NCBI GenBank assembly: GCA_947459875.1
Contig: CANHFG010000017.1
Location: 1-34,420, forward strand
Source: Ignavibacteria bacterium
GTDB lineage: Bacteria; Bacteroidota; Ignavibacteria; Kapaibacteriales; Kapaibacteriaceae
Length of the DNA stretch: 34,420 nt
Direction: 5' to 3'
The position numbers and the translations under genes are program-made. Each line of letters opens with the position of its first letter. The stretch's first letter is position 1. Shown here in pieces: positions 14,464 to 25,919 of this stretch. The notes under the pieces were generated by a model that worked only from the letters and a program-made list of their open reading frames with translations, made no database searches and was not told the DNA's origin.

Positions 14464-16474
14464 TCATGGCCAGGAACTCCTCCTGACTGATCACCGGCAC
14501 TCCAAGAGATCGGGCCTTTTCCAGCTTACTTCCGGCGGACTCGCCGGCTACGACGTAGCTTGTCTTTTTTGAGACCGATCCCGAGGCCTTGCCTCCTCGC
14601 TGTTCGACGGCCTCTTCGGCTTGCCTGCGCGTCATGCGCGTCAGCTCGCCGGTAAAAACAAAGGTCATCCCGGCCATCTCATTGCTGGTCACGACGCCGG
14701 CGGCCGACTCCATCTGAAGGCCTGCAAGGCGCAGTGCGGATATTTGCTCACGGTTGTCTTCTTCCGACATGTAGGCGATGATGGACTCGGCAATCGCGTC
14801 GCCGATCTCATTGACCGAGGTAAGGTGCTCACGGGTCGCCCCTTGAAGAGCGTCCATCGAAGCGAAGCTGCGAGCAAGGATCTTGGCCACACCCTCTCCC
14901 ACGAAACGTATGCCGAGGGCGAACAGAACCCGCTCGAAGGGGCGTGTCTTGCTTTCTTCAATACCGTCGAGCAGACGCTGCAGACTCTTGGGTGCCCATC
15001 GCTCGAGACGCAGGATCTGCTCTTGCCGATCGCCGAGACGGTAGATGTCGGCGATCGACGTCAGAAGTCCAGCCTCAATGAACTGCTCGATTGCCTTCTC
15101 ACCAAGACCGTCTATGTCCATCGCATCGCGCGAGGCGAAGTGCTCGAGCGTGCGTCGCAGTTGCCAAGGACACTTGCCGTCGTTGCAGAACCACTGCGCA
15201 CTGCCCTCCGGACGATGAATGTGGGAGTGGCGATCGCATGGACAGAGGTTCGGCATGCTCCAGCGCTGCGCCTGCTGAGGCCGGAGTTCAGCAATTACGC
15301 CACTGACCTTGGGAATCACATCGCCCCCTTTCTCGATCACCACCATGTCGCCGATCCGCAGGTCAAGTTCGTGCACGAAGTCCTCGTTGTGCAGCGTCGC
15401 CCTCGAAATGGTTGAGCCCGCCAGCAATGTGGGTTGGAGTTCGGCAACGGGAGTGACCACGCCGGTTCGGCCGACCTGGAGAGTGATGTCCAGCAGGCGT
15501 GCCTGCGCCTTGCGGGCTTCATACTTGTATGCGATGGCCCAGCGTGGTGAGCGGGCTACAGAGCCGAGCTCTGCCTGCTGGCGCAGTGCGTCCACCTTGA
15601 TGACCACGCCATCGATCTGAAACGGCAGATCGAAGCGCCGTTCGTCCCACTCGCTAAGAAAGGCCATGATCTCATCAACGCTACCACACGTGGCCGTGGC
15701 CGGTGAGGTTGGCAAGCCCATCGTTGCCAGAAGCTCAAGATTGCTCGAGTGCGACCGTAGTTCGGAATCCTGCGTGTCGATCCAATAGGCAACGAATTCA
15801 AGTCGCCGGCGCGCAACAGCTTTGGGGTCCTTTTGTTTGAGCGTACCTGCCGTAAGGTTGCGCGGGTTTGCATAGGTCTTCTCGCCGCGTGCTTCAGCCT
15901 GGCGGTTGATCTCGAGAAACGTTTCGTTGAGCATGTAGACCTCGCCGCGCACCGTCGCTGAGCCGATCGTGGGGTGATCCAGGCGAAGGGGTACGGCATG
16001 GATGGTGCGCACGTTGGCCGTGACGTCGTCACCGGTCTGCCCGTCTCCACGTGTTGCCGCCTGCACCAGCAGGCCATCTCGATACGTCAGCGACAAGGCC
16101 ACACCGTCGTACTTCAACTCGCAGACGTAGCTTGGTGTAGCCCCCTCCAGACCCTGTCGTACACGACGGTCGAAGTCCTCGACCTCCTGTCGTGAATAGG
16201 TGTTAGCCAGTGACAGCATCGGAACGCTGTGGGTGACTGTTTCAAAGGTTCCGATCGGTTCGCCCCCTACACGCTGCGAGGGAGAATCGGGCGTGAGCAG
16301 TTCGGGATTCTGCTTCTCAAGGCGGATGAGTTCGTCAAGCAGCGCGTCGTACTCGCGATCGGAGATCTCAGGGCGGGCCTCAGCGTAATAGAGCCGGTCA
16401 TGATGCAGTATCTGGCGCCGCAATTCCAGGATTCGATCGGCGGCGTCCGACGGCGGGTCGAAGAGCGATTTCAT
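14441..16474 (-). CDS. ligA: NAD-dependent DNA ligase LigA
   Basis: This 677-residue replication and repair enzyme has the full LigA layout: domain Ia (HHDRLYYAEARPEISDREYD, 24-43), adenylation domain with nucleophile Lys121 in ELKYDGVALSL, GEVYM and ANPRNLTAGTLKQKD, OB fold (GRTGVVTPVAELQP), a four-Cys zinc finger, helix-hairpin-helix repeats, and a C-terminal BRCT domain (MAGMTFVFTGELTRMTRRQA onward). It seals nicks using NAD+. The zinc finger is odd: the first pair of Cys is spaced C-P-C rather than the usual CPxC, followed by a His-rich DRHSHIH. The ATG at 16474 begins MKSLFDPPSD and has GGGG next to it; the further open frame upstream enters the divergent gene region. The 3' end overlaps the convergent DUF3078 gene by 23 nt. 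Confidence 0.97.
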   Translation of the reverse strand: MKSLFDPPSDAADRILELRRQILHHDRLYYAEARPEISDREYDALLDELIRLEKQNPELLTPDSPSQRVGGEPIGTFETVTHSVPMLSLANTYSRQEVEDFDRRVRQGLEGATPSYVCELKYDGVALSLTYRDGLLVQAATRGDGQTGDDVTANVRTIHAVPLRLDHPTIGSATVRGEVYMLNETFLEINRQAEARGEKTYANPRNLTAGTLKQKDPKAVARRRLEFVAYWIDTQDSELRSHSSNLELLATMGLPTSPATATCGSVDEIMAFLSEWDERRFDLPFQIDGVVIKVDALRQQAELGSVARSPRWAIAYKYEARKAQARLLDITLQVGRTGVVTPVAELQPTLLAGSTISRATLHNEDFVHELDLRIGDMVVIEKGGDVIPKVSGVIAELRPQQAQRWSMPNLCPCDRHSHIHRPEGSAQWFCNDGKCPWQLRRTLEHFASRDAMDIDGLGEKAIEQFIEAGLLTSIADIYRLGDRQEQILRLERWAPKSLQRLLDGIEESKTRPFERVLFALGIRFVGEGVAKILARSFASMDALQGATREHLTSVNEIGDAIAESIIAYMSEEDNREQISALRLAGLQMESAAGVVTSNEMAGMTFVFTGELTRMTRRQAEEAVEQRGGKASGSVSKKTSYVVAGESAGSKLEKARSLGVPVISQEEFLAMITSPGSS

Positions 16475-16534
16475 CCCCAAATATGAGCAAGGAACGGGGT
16501 ATTTTGGCCGCACTTTGTCACACTGAGGTACCGA

Positions 16535-19500
16535 ATGCTGTCGACCATCCGAATCGCCATTCTGCACGTGTCTCTTCTTTGCTGGGCCTTGCCGTCGATG
16601 GCCCAGTTTTCATTCACTCCAGTGGGAATCGATCGCCTTCGCACCCGGGCACCGCTGCCGGAGCAGCGCTCGTTGATTACGCCGCCGGCAGGTCTGCCCG
16701 AGGCCTTCGCGAGCGAGCAAACCGTGCGTCTTAGCATTCCGATACCGGGTCGCACGGTGAGCGTTTCTGGCAAAGGCTTCCAACTCTTCTCGCCCGAGGC
16801 TGTGATGATCGCGCGCTCAGCCGACGCAGAGCGCAGTCTAGATCTGCCCAGGCACGGGCTGTTTTCGGGAACCATTGATGGACTGGCCGGTTCGTCGGTG
16901 TTTCTTGCGGCCTTCGACCATCACGTGGTCGGTTTTATCGAGGTGCCCGAACCCGAGGGTCGCCGGCGGTACCTGATCTCGCCCGACACGGTGATCAGCG
17001 GCCGCATGGCCACGCACGTCGTATACGAAGTCACCGAGAGTTCCGGCTCGGCGCGTCAGTGTCTATCGGAAACACTTCCCGACTACCAGCAGCGCGCGGA
17101 TTCGATCATGGCAATGGTCAGCGCCTGGGAACGTGCCAAGGGGGCTGAGGGCGACGTCACCCAGGATGCTACGCGGCGTTCACTGCACCTTGCGCTGGAC
17201 TGTACGGAGTCGCTGTACAAGAATCTTGGAAGCAACCTGACCAATGTGGCTACCTCTGCCATCGCCATCATCGGCGCAGATGCGATGGTGTTTCTGCGTG
17301 ATGCAAATGTGATCGTTCGCGTGCCGTATCTGCGGGTGTGGACATCTACTGATCCGTATCCGGGTGACATCGGTGAAAAGCTGGGCAAGCTTCGGGATCA
17401 CTGGAACGGCAACATGCAGCACGTCAACCGCAGCGTCACGTGCCTTCTCTCGGGCGAAGGCGGCGGTGGACTTGCATGGGTGGGTGTGCTCTGCAGTGGA
17501 TTTGGATACAATGTTTCGGGTGTCGACGGACGCGTCAACTTCCCGGCTCCTGGATACCAATGGGACGTGGATGTGACGTCGCACGAGCTCGGTCACAACA
17601 TCGGCTCATCACACACGCATAACTGCGGATGGAATCCTCCGATCGATTCGTGCTGGAACGCCGAGGGCGGATGTTACCAGGGAACACGGACACGACGCGG
17701 CACGATCATGAGCTACTGTCACCTGCAGTCGCTCGGAACCGAGCTGCAGCTTCACCCGCGCGTGGCCACGTTGTTCAATCGTGTTCTGGCAAACACGGGC
17801 TGCACCGGCCCAGAGCCGGCACAGCAGGATACGGACCTTGCGGTGGTCGATATCCGCATGCCGATCAGTGGTGGTTCAGTGATCACCAAGGCAAGCTTTA
17901 CGCCGTCGGCAGTGGTGCGAAACATTGGACGTCGAGCCGTTACCGGTGCCGTTCTGCGATGTTCATTAACCCGGCTGAACAACTCGGTCAGCAAGACGAT
18001 GACGGCTACCATCGGACGGCTTGATCCGGGACAGTCACAGGTGATCACCTTCAACAGCGTTGCATTGGACACGGCGGCGGACTACCTGGCGCGTGTTGCC
18101 CTTGAGCTGTCGTCGGACAAGTTCTCAACGAACAATGCTCTGACGCGACCGTTTCGCGTAGTCGATCGCGACACGGGGACGATCCGTGTGACCGCACCAA
18201 ACGGCGGTGAAACGCTCATCTCCGGTCAGCGTGCAACGATCACCTTCACGGCAACGCAGGCGCCGGGCGTGTACATCGAGTACTCGTCCAATGCCGGCGC
18301 AGAGTGGTTCACCGTACAGACGTTCGTGGAGTCCGCCTCGGGATCCTATGACTGGCTGGTCCCGTACACGCCCTCGAGCACATGTCTCGTACGCGTACGC
18401 AGCGCACGTAACGCCTCGGCCATGGACGTGTCCGACGCGACGTTCACGATAGCCACGCAGCGGGATGTGCAGGCATACGACATTGTCGACCCTTCGACTG
18501 ACAGCACCGTCGCGACGCCGTTTGTGCCGAAGGTGGTTATCCGCAACAACGGTACCGCCGATCTGAAGGACATCTCCGTGCGTCTGACCATGCGCTGGAC
18601 GCGTGCCGGCCAGGCATCGTTCGATACAACCCTCATGCATCCGTTGCTCAAGGGGCTTGCCCAGGATACGATCTCTTTCCCGCGCACACCGACGATGGCC
18701 AATGGCGTGCACGTGATCGAGTTGAATGTTGATGCCAAGGAGGATTCCAACAAGACCAACAACCGGTTCTGGCGGGAATACTCATCCACCGGGATCAACC
18801 CACCGTATGGTGTGCGACTGGAGGCCGGCGCAAATCGCGTGATTCTGCAGTGGTCATTGTTCGATGTGGACGACGCGGCTCGGGTTGAAATCTGGCGCGG
18901 AGAGACTGCCACCAGTCTGGCGCGCATCCGAACGCTTCGTCGGTCGGTGGAAACCTACGTCGACGATGGTCTTGAGAACGGGCGTCGCTACTTCTACGCC
19001 TTGCGCACGTCGCTTGGTTCGAAGCTGAGTGTTTTCACGCCGGTGACCAGTGAGCTGCCACAGTCCTTTGCTGCCGGCGCAGTGCTGCAGGCCCCCGGAA
19101 TCATCTCGCCTCCGGACGCGGCCCAGGGAGTGCCGAGCATGGCCGATCTGGTGTGGGCAAGCGTGCAGGGCGCAGACCAGTATGAGATCAACGTCGCAAC
19201 AGATGCCTCGTTCCAGGATCTTGAGCGCGTCTATGTTGTGCGCGATGCCGGTGACATCATTGTTCCGCTCGACTTCAACGTAACTCGTCGCTGGCGCGTG
19301 CGCGCGATGAATCAAACCCTCATCGGTCCGTGGTCAGCCCCCTCTACCTTCATCACGACAAAGAACTGCGCCGGCTCCGCTGTCGAGTTCGATGGTCAGG
19401 GCCGGAAGGCCACCGATGCAACTCTCACATGGAACGGCGGACCGGTCACGGTTGAATTCTGGACGTACGTGCGGCGCTCGACGTTGCGTCCGACGACCAC

Positions 19501-21514
19501 CTTCATGATCGGTGAAACCGACGACGGTGGCAACCGCTTTCAGGCGCATGTGCCGTGGGAGGATCGACGCATATACTGGGACTATGGCAACCTCAGCGGC
19601 AAGGGGCGCATTTCGGCACCGTTTGGCGATGGCAACTTTGACCGCTGGACGCACATTGCGCTCGTCAGTGATGGTGCAACGTTCAAGGCCATCTATGTGA
19701 ACGGCGAACTCGTCGGCTCGGCCAATGAGGCGGGGCAGCCAACCGGACTCAAAGAGCTAACCATTGGTGGCATGCGCACCTCAACATGGTTTAACGGCTT
19801 GGTCGATGAGTTTCGCGTCTGGAATGTCGTACGCAGCGCAGAGGAGATCCGCAGCAGCATGGGGCGTCGCTTGCCACAGGCATCCGACAACGCCAAGGTC
19901 GTTGGCTGGTGGCGATTCGATGAGGGGGCTGCGCGTTCCGCACGCGACGCAGTACGTGGACGTACCCTTACGCTGAGCGCCGATGGTATGTGGAAGCCAA
20001 GTCAGGCGGGCATTGTCTGTGACGATCCCGTGAATCTTGCTGCAACGAAGTTCACATCCGGCACCGGTGTTGCACCGTCGATTCGAAATGCCGTGCATGA
20101 CGTTACATGGCAGTCCAGCTCCGTCACCCGCGGAGCGCTTTGGTATCAACTTCAGGTGGTGGACACGGCCTCGAAAGGCGTGATGATCGACGTCAACAAC
20201 ATCCCGCATTCGGCCGGAGCCAGTGCCGTGTCGTATGCGCTTCGCGGACTTCCGGCTGATTCGACGATGGAACTGCGCCTGCGGCCACGTGGCACGTATG
20301 GAGACGGACCGTGGACAACGGCATCGATCACTACGCGTACGCCCTGCACCAACAGTGCTGTGACGTTTGAGGGCAATGGCAACAGGCTCATCTCGGAGAA
20401 TTTCCTCTACAACGGTCGGGCCGCAACGGTCGAATACTGGAGCTACGTGGATGCATCGCAGCTGATGAACAGTGTCTCGTTCATGGTTGGCGCGGCCGAT
20501 AACGAAGCCCGCCGATTCCAGTCTCATGCTCCATGGAGCGATAGAAATCTCTACTGGGACTACGGCAACTGGCGCGAAGCAGGCCGCGTTTCAACGTCGT
20601 ATGAAAAGAACCTCGGAAAGTGGACGCATGTTGCGCTGGTAAGCAACGGACACGACTCGATGTCGATCTACTACGACGGAGTTCTTGCGGCGTCATCGAA
20701 CTTCACAGGTGCACCGGGTGAGCTGCGCCAGCTTACGCTGGGCGGCAATCCGTTTTCGAGAACCTACTGGAAGGGGACCATGCGCGATTTCCGCATCTGG
20801 AACACCATGCGCAGTCAGCAACAGATCCGTCAGTCGATGTATGACCGGTTCACCGAGCCGCAGAGCGGTCTGCTTGGCTCGTGGCTTCTTGATGAGGGCA
20901 GGGGGCTTCGCACGGCCGACGTGACGCGGCGTAATGCCGCAGCCCGCAGTGACGTTGAGTTCCGCTGGGACACGGTCCGTGCCAAGCTTGCTCATGCTGC
21001 GGCGGTCGTGACGGGTCGCCGTATCGTGCAACGTGGTGACACGGCAGCGTACGACGTGCGTGAGATCCGTGATGCCTCGCATTCATGGAGCGTAACCGGC
21101 GGCGTGCTTCAATCAGACCCGTCATCGACATCCGCCGTGGTGCGCTGGAATGCATCCGATACGGCTGGCATCATCACGCTCACGCGCACATGGCCGGGCG
21201 GCTGCACGGATCAGACGCGCCTGCAGGTGACTCTGCCTGTTCTGGTGTCTGTCGACGAGCCCCGCGACAATGACGTGTGGCTTGCATCGACTCCAAACGT
21301 GATGCCGAATCCGGCAAGTGATCTCATCAAGGTCTCGTCGGCATCACCGTCGACATTGGAGCTTGTCGACGTCCACGGCCGTGTGGTCGCGCGTCGCGAG
21401 ATCAGCGCCGGCGGACATGACATCGACATATCGGCACTGGCACAGGGAACCTATTACGTGCGCTTTGTGATGCCGCTGACGACCCACGTCACCACGCTCA
21501 CAATCCGACGCTGA
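16535..21514 (+). CDS. Large secreted metzincin metallopeptidase with two LamG domains and T9SS sorting domain
   Basis: This 1659-residue exported protein begins with signal peptide MLSTIRIAILHVSLLCWALP..SMAQ. The catalytic domain (about 190-425) has the zinc motif HELGHNIGSSH (350-360) and the Met-turn IMSYC, as in reprolysin-like metzincins. CARDB-like beta domains follow (about 430-545 and 645-745), with a Kre9/KNH-like segment (IRVTAPNGGETL) between them and an FN3-like unit at about 755-840. Two LamG/concanavalin-like domains lie at about 945-1150 and 1272-1480; they share WDYGN, WTH.ALVS and FR.WN motifs, suggesting internal duplication. The C-terminus (about 1588-1659) has PNPASDLIKVSS and HDIDISALAQGTYYVRF, a type A T9SS sorting domain for export and cell-surface anchoring. 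The ATG has GAGGT five bases upstream. Substrate is unknown; LamG domains often bind glycans or proteins. Confidence 0.92.
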   Translation: MLSTIRIAILHVSLLCWALPSMAQFSFTPVGIDRLRTRAPLPEQRSLITPPAGLPEAFASEQTVRLSIPIPGRTVSVSGKGFQLFSPEAVMIARSADAERSLDLPRHGLFSGTIDGLAGSSVFLAAFDHHVVGFIEVPEPEGRRRYLISPDTVISGRMATHVVYEVTESSGSARQCLSETLPDYQQRADSIMAMVSAWERAKGAEGDVTQDATRRSLHLALDCTESLYKNLGSNLTNVATSAIAIIGADAMVFLRDANVIVRVPYLRVWTSTDPYPGDIGEKLGKLRDHWNGNMQHVNRSVTCLLSGEGGGGLAWVGVLCSGFGYNVSGVDGRVNFPAPGYQWDVDVTSHELGHNIGSSHTHNCGWNPPIDSCWNAEGGCYQGTRTRRGTIMSYCHLQSLGTELQLHPRVATLFNRVLANTGCTGPEPAQQDTDLAVVDIRMPISGGSVITKASFTPSAVVRNIGRRAVTGAVLRCSLTRLNNSVSKTMTATIGRLDPGQSQVITFNSVALDTAADYLARVALELSSDKFSTNNALTRPFRVVDRDTGTIRVTAPNGGETLISGQRATITFTATQAPGVYIEYSSNAGAEWFTVQTFVESASGSYDWLVPYTPSSTCLVRVRSARNASAMDVSDATFTIATQRDVQAYDIVDPSTDSTVATPFVPKVVIRNNGTADLKDISVRLTMRWTRAGQASFDTTLMHPLLKGLAQDTISFPRTPTMANGVHVIELNVDAKEDSNKTNNRFWREYSSTGINPPYGVRLEAGANRVILQWSLFDVDDAARVEIWRGETATSLARIRTLRRSVETYVDDGLENGRRYFYALRTSLGSKLSVFTPVTSELPQSFAAGAVLQAPGIISPPDAAQGVPSMADLVWASVQGADQYEINVATDASFQDLERVYVVRDAGDIIVPLDFNVTRRWRVRAMNQTLIGPWSAPSTFITTKNCAGSAVEFDGQGRKATDATLTWNGGPVTVEFWTYVRRSTLRPTTTFMIGETDDGGNRFQAHVPWEDRRIYWDYGNLSGKGRISAPFGDGNFDRWTHIALVSDGATFKAIYVNGELVGSANEAGQPTGLKELTIGGMRTSTWFNGLVDEFRVWNVVRSAEEIRSSMGRRLPQASDNAKVVGWWRFDEGAARSARDAVRGRTLTLSADGMWKPSQAGIVCDDPVNLAATKFTSGTGVAPSIRNAVHDVTWQSSSVTRGALWYQLQVVDTASKGVMIDVNNIPHSAGASAVSYALRGLPADSTMELRLRPRGTYGDGPWTTASITTRTPCTNSAVTFEGNGNRLISENFLYNGRAATVEYWSYVDASQLMNSVSFMVGAADNEARRFQSHAPWSDRNLYWDYGNWREAGRVSTSYEKNLGKWTHVALVSNGHDSMSIYYDGVLAASSNFTGAPGELRQLTLGGNPFSRTYWKGTMRDFRIWNTMRSQQQIRQSMYDRFTEPQSGLLGSWLLDEGRGLRTADVTRRNAAARSDVEFRWDTVRAKLAHAAAVVTGRRIVQRGDTAAYDVREIRDASHSWSVTGGVLQSDPSSTSAVVRWNASDTAGIITLTRTWPGGCTDQTRLQVTLPVLVSVDEPRDNDVWLASTPNVMPNPASDLIKVSSASPSTLELVDVHGRVVARREISAGGHDIDISALAQGTYYVRFVMPLTTHVTTLTIRR

Positions 21515-21526
21515 GGGCCGCGCGGT

Positions 21527-22003
21527 ATGTTCTCACTGCCAGACCGCTCGACGGATCTGCAGATTCTGCGGGAGTCTATCCTACAGACCGTGCGGCACGT
21601 CACCGAAGCAGAGCATGACCTGGTTGCCAACCTGGCCAATGCTGCGTCGATCATGTATCACGCGCTTGCAGATGTGAACTGGTCCGGGTTCTACCTCTTC
21701 GATGGAACGGAGCTCGTGCTCGGACCTTTCCACGGCAAGCCGGCGTGCATCCGCATCGCCCTTGGACGTGGCGTGTGCGGAACGGCCGCGCTGGAAAGAC
21801 GCACATTTGTGGTTCCGGACGTAGAGGCATTCCCCGGACACATCGCCTGCGATGTCGCCAGTCGCAGTGAGGTCGTTGTACCGATGATCCGTGCAGGTGT
21901 TCTGGTTGGCGTACTGGATGTTGACAGTCCGGTTGTCGATCGGTTTTCGGCTGACGACGTCAGGCTGCTTGAAGAGATCGTTGCCGTGCTGATGTCACGC
22001 TAA
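21527..22003 (+). CDS. msrC: Free methionine-(R)-sulfoxide reductase (GAF domain)
   Basis: This 158-residue cytoplasmic GAF-fold enzyme reduces free L-methionine-(R)-sulfoxide with thioredoxin. Diagnostic motifs are NWSGFYLFDG (51-60), LVLGPFHGKPACIRIALGRG (63-82), VCGTAA, and AFPGHIACDVASRSEVVVP (101-119), closing with GVLDVDSP. Cys74, Cys84 and Cys108 sit where the E. coli enzyme has Cys84, Cys94 and Cys118, so the full catalytic set is present. The ATG begins 12 nt after the metallopeptidase stop codon, so it is probably co-transcribed; GAGGG lies somewhat far upstream. The lamin-tail gene follows 26 nt later. Repair of oxidised methionine fits the thiol-redox enzyme BshC elsewhere in the window, though they are not in one operon. 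Confidence 0.95.
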   Translation: MFSLPDRSTDLQILRESILQTVRHVTEAEHDLVANLANAASIMYHALADVNWSGFYLFDGTELVLGPFHGKPACIRIALGRGVCGTAALERRTFVVPDVEAFPGHIACDVASRSEVVVPMIRAGVLVGVLDVDSPVVDRFSADDVRLLEEIVAVLMSR

Positions 22004-22029
22004 CGCGACGTTGCAGCACAAGGAGGGAT

Positions 22030-23730
22030 ATGAAAAGCCCCCTGAGAATTCCTGTTCTCCTGCACGATGCCGTGCATGCTGTTTGCATGTGCGCCTGCGT
22101 GCTGGCACTGTTGGCTGTTCCGGCAGAATCCATGGCGCAGCTGCTTATCACGGAAGTGCATCCAACGCCGGCATCAGGAGAGCCGGAATGGGTGGAGTGC
22201 GTCAATACCGGCGCACGCCCGCTGAGGCTTGTCTCGTGGATGATCTGCGACAGCCGCACGTGTGCATCACTTGCTGATGTCACGATTCCGGCAGGGGGCT
22301 TTGCCGTCCTCACTCCCGATGCGGAAGCGCTGGCCGAAACGCGGTCGGTTCCGGCAGACGCCGTTGTGATCGATTGCCGATTACCGTCGCTCAACAACAC
22401 GGTCGACCGCGTAGAGCTGCGCAGTTCCGATTCGTCGATCGTTGATTCGGTGACGTATGATACGCGACGGCATGAGCGCGGACGCAGCATTGAGCGCTGC
22501 GGTGAATGGGTCGATGGCACCGTAACGTACCGATCTTTATGGTCAGCCTCGCAGCGCCGGGACAGTGCAAGCTGCGGTATGCTCAATTCCTGTGTTCTGC
22601 TGCCGCGGGATGTGCGTGTGATGCCTCTGCTGGTGCTCGACTCGTCGATCACCATCAGCCTGCACAATAGCGGACTCATGACGTCTGCCGCGCGGCGGTT
22701 TGTCATTGATGTCGGCGCTGACCGCCTCCGCGGTGAGATCCCGCCGCTTGAACCGGGCAGAAGTAGCGAGATCACCATTGACCGTCTGGATCTCGGCCTG
22801 ACCGATACGGTGAGAACGATTCTGCTTCGCGTTGCGATCAATGCCAGCGATGATCGCCCGGAGAACGATACGCTTGAGACAAGGATCACCGCTGCGCCGC
22901 TTGGTCCGGCGATCACCATAACGGAGATGATGGCCGAGCCAGATGATCATCAGCCCGAATACGTGGAGCTTTGGAATGGCACGCCGCGGCCCCTGGATGT
23001 GGCTGGCTGGACGCTGGAGGATGCGTCGGGACGTCGGTGCGTGATCCTTCCGCCGGCAACGATCCTGCCGTCTGCCTACATGGCAGTGTCGACCGATACG
23101 GCGCTGAGGCGCATGCAAGGAGTTGGATACTGGACGCTGATGCGTCCGGCCATGAACATTAATGCCACAGCCGATACCGTCACGCTGCGTACTCCCGAGG
23201 GTCTGGTTGTTGAGAGGGTTGCCTACGATGACGATGCCCATGTAGCGGTCCTGACCACGCGCGGACGCTCACTTGAACGCCGTGCGCCGTGGTCGAGCGC
23301 AGGGGGCGTGGTGGCATGGACAACGTGTGTCCACCCGTCGGGCGGCACTCCCGGCCGGCCGAACAGTGTCGGTCTGCCGCCGCCCGTGATCGTGGGCATG
23401 CGAAGCTGGCCGGATCCATGTTCGGCTGTGGCGTCATCGGCATTCCATCCTTGCGTAATCACCTGGGAGCAACCCATCGAGCAGGGCATTGGCCGGCTTA
23501 GGATCTTCCGACTTGACGGGATGCAGGTTGCCGAGCTTCTCAATGGCGAGGTCATCGGTCGAACAGGTTCGGCCATATGGGACCTGCGCGACGCAACCAC
23601 GGGTGCGGCCGTAAGCGTCGGCACCTACGTGGCCGTGCTGGAATGCACGGCACTTTCAACGACCGATCATCATGTCGAGCGCTGCCTTGTCAACATTGGA
23701 CAGAGCGACCTTCCGCCGAAAAAAAGATAA
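22030..23730 (+). CDS. Secreted protein with two lamin-tail domains and a FlgD/T9SS-like C-terminus
   Basis: This 566-residue exported protein has a long signal peptide (residues 1-36, ending ESMAQ). Two lamin-tail domains (LTD) are visible at about 38-145 (LLITEVHPTPASGEPEWVEC onward) and 295-405 (ITITEMMAEPDDHQPEYVEL onward, with LDVAGWTLEDASG). A beta-rich CARDB-like linker lies between them. The C-terminal part (about 453-560) reads GRLRIFRLDGMQVAELLNG, then IWDLRDATTGAAVSVGTYVA, a FlgD-Ig-like fold typical of T9SS cargo ends. The ATG has a strong AAGGAGG immediately upstream, the best Shine-Dalgarno match in the window. The gene lies 26 nt after msrC. LTDs occur in many secreted bacterial proteins, often as surface or binding modules. 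No catalytic motif is visible and the function is unknown. Confidence 0.85.
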   Translation: MKSPLRIPVLLHDAVHAVCMCACVLALLAVPAESMAQLLITEVHPTPASGEPEWVECVNTGARPLRLVSWMICDSRTCASLADVTIPAGGFAVLTPDAEALAETRSVPADAVVIDCRLPSLNNTVDRVELRSSDSSIVDSVTYDTRRHERGRSIERCGEWVDGTVTYRSLWSASQRRDSASCGMLNSCVLLPRDVRVMPLLVLDSSITISLHNSGLMTSAARRFVIDVGADRLRGEIPPLEPGRSSEITIDRLDLGLTDTVRTILLRVAINASDDRPENDTLETRITAAPLGPAITITEMMAEPDDHQPEYVELWNGTPRPLDVAGWTLEDASGRRCVILPPATILPSAYMAVSTDTALRRMQGVGYWTLMRPAMNINATADTVTLRTPEGLVVERVAYDDDAHVAVLTTRGRSLERRAPWSSAGGVVAWTTCVHPSGGTPGRPNSVGLPPPVIVGMRSWPDPCSAVASSAFHPCVITWEQPIEQGIGRLRIFRLDGMQVAELLNGEVIGRTGSAIWDLRDATTGAAVSVGTYVAVLECTALSTTDHHVERCLVNIGQSDLPPKKR

Positions 23731-23754
23731 CACGGCAATGCACGAAAGGATCGG

Positions 23755-23762
23755 TAGCTTCG
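23755..23762 (+). promoter_or_regulatory. Possible -7 box before ppk1
   Basis: TAGCTTCG fits TAnnTTCG, 15 nt before the ppk1 ATG, in the 47-nt gap after the lamin-tail gene. It may allow ppk1 and the permease gene to be expressed apart from the upstream secreted proteins. There is no clear -33 element. Confidence 0.35.
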
Positions 23763-23777
23763 TGACCCGAGCCACGT

Positions 23778-25915
<2,138 letters not shown>

Positions 25916-25919
<4 letters not shown>

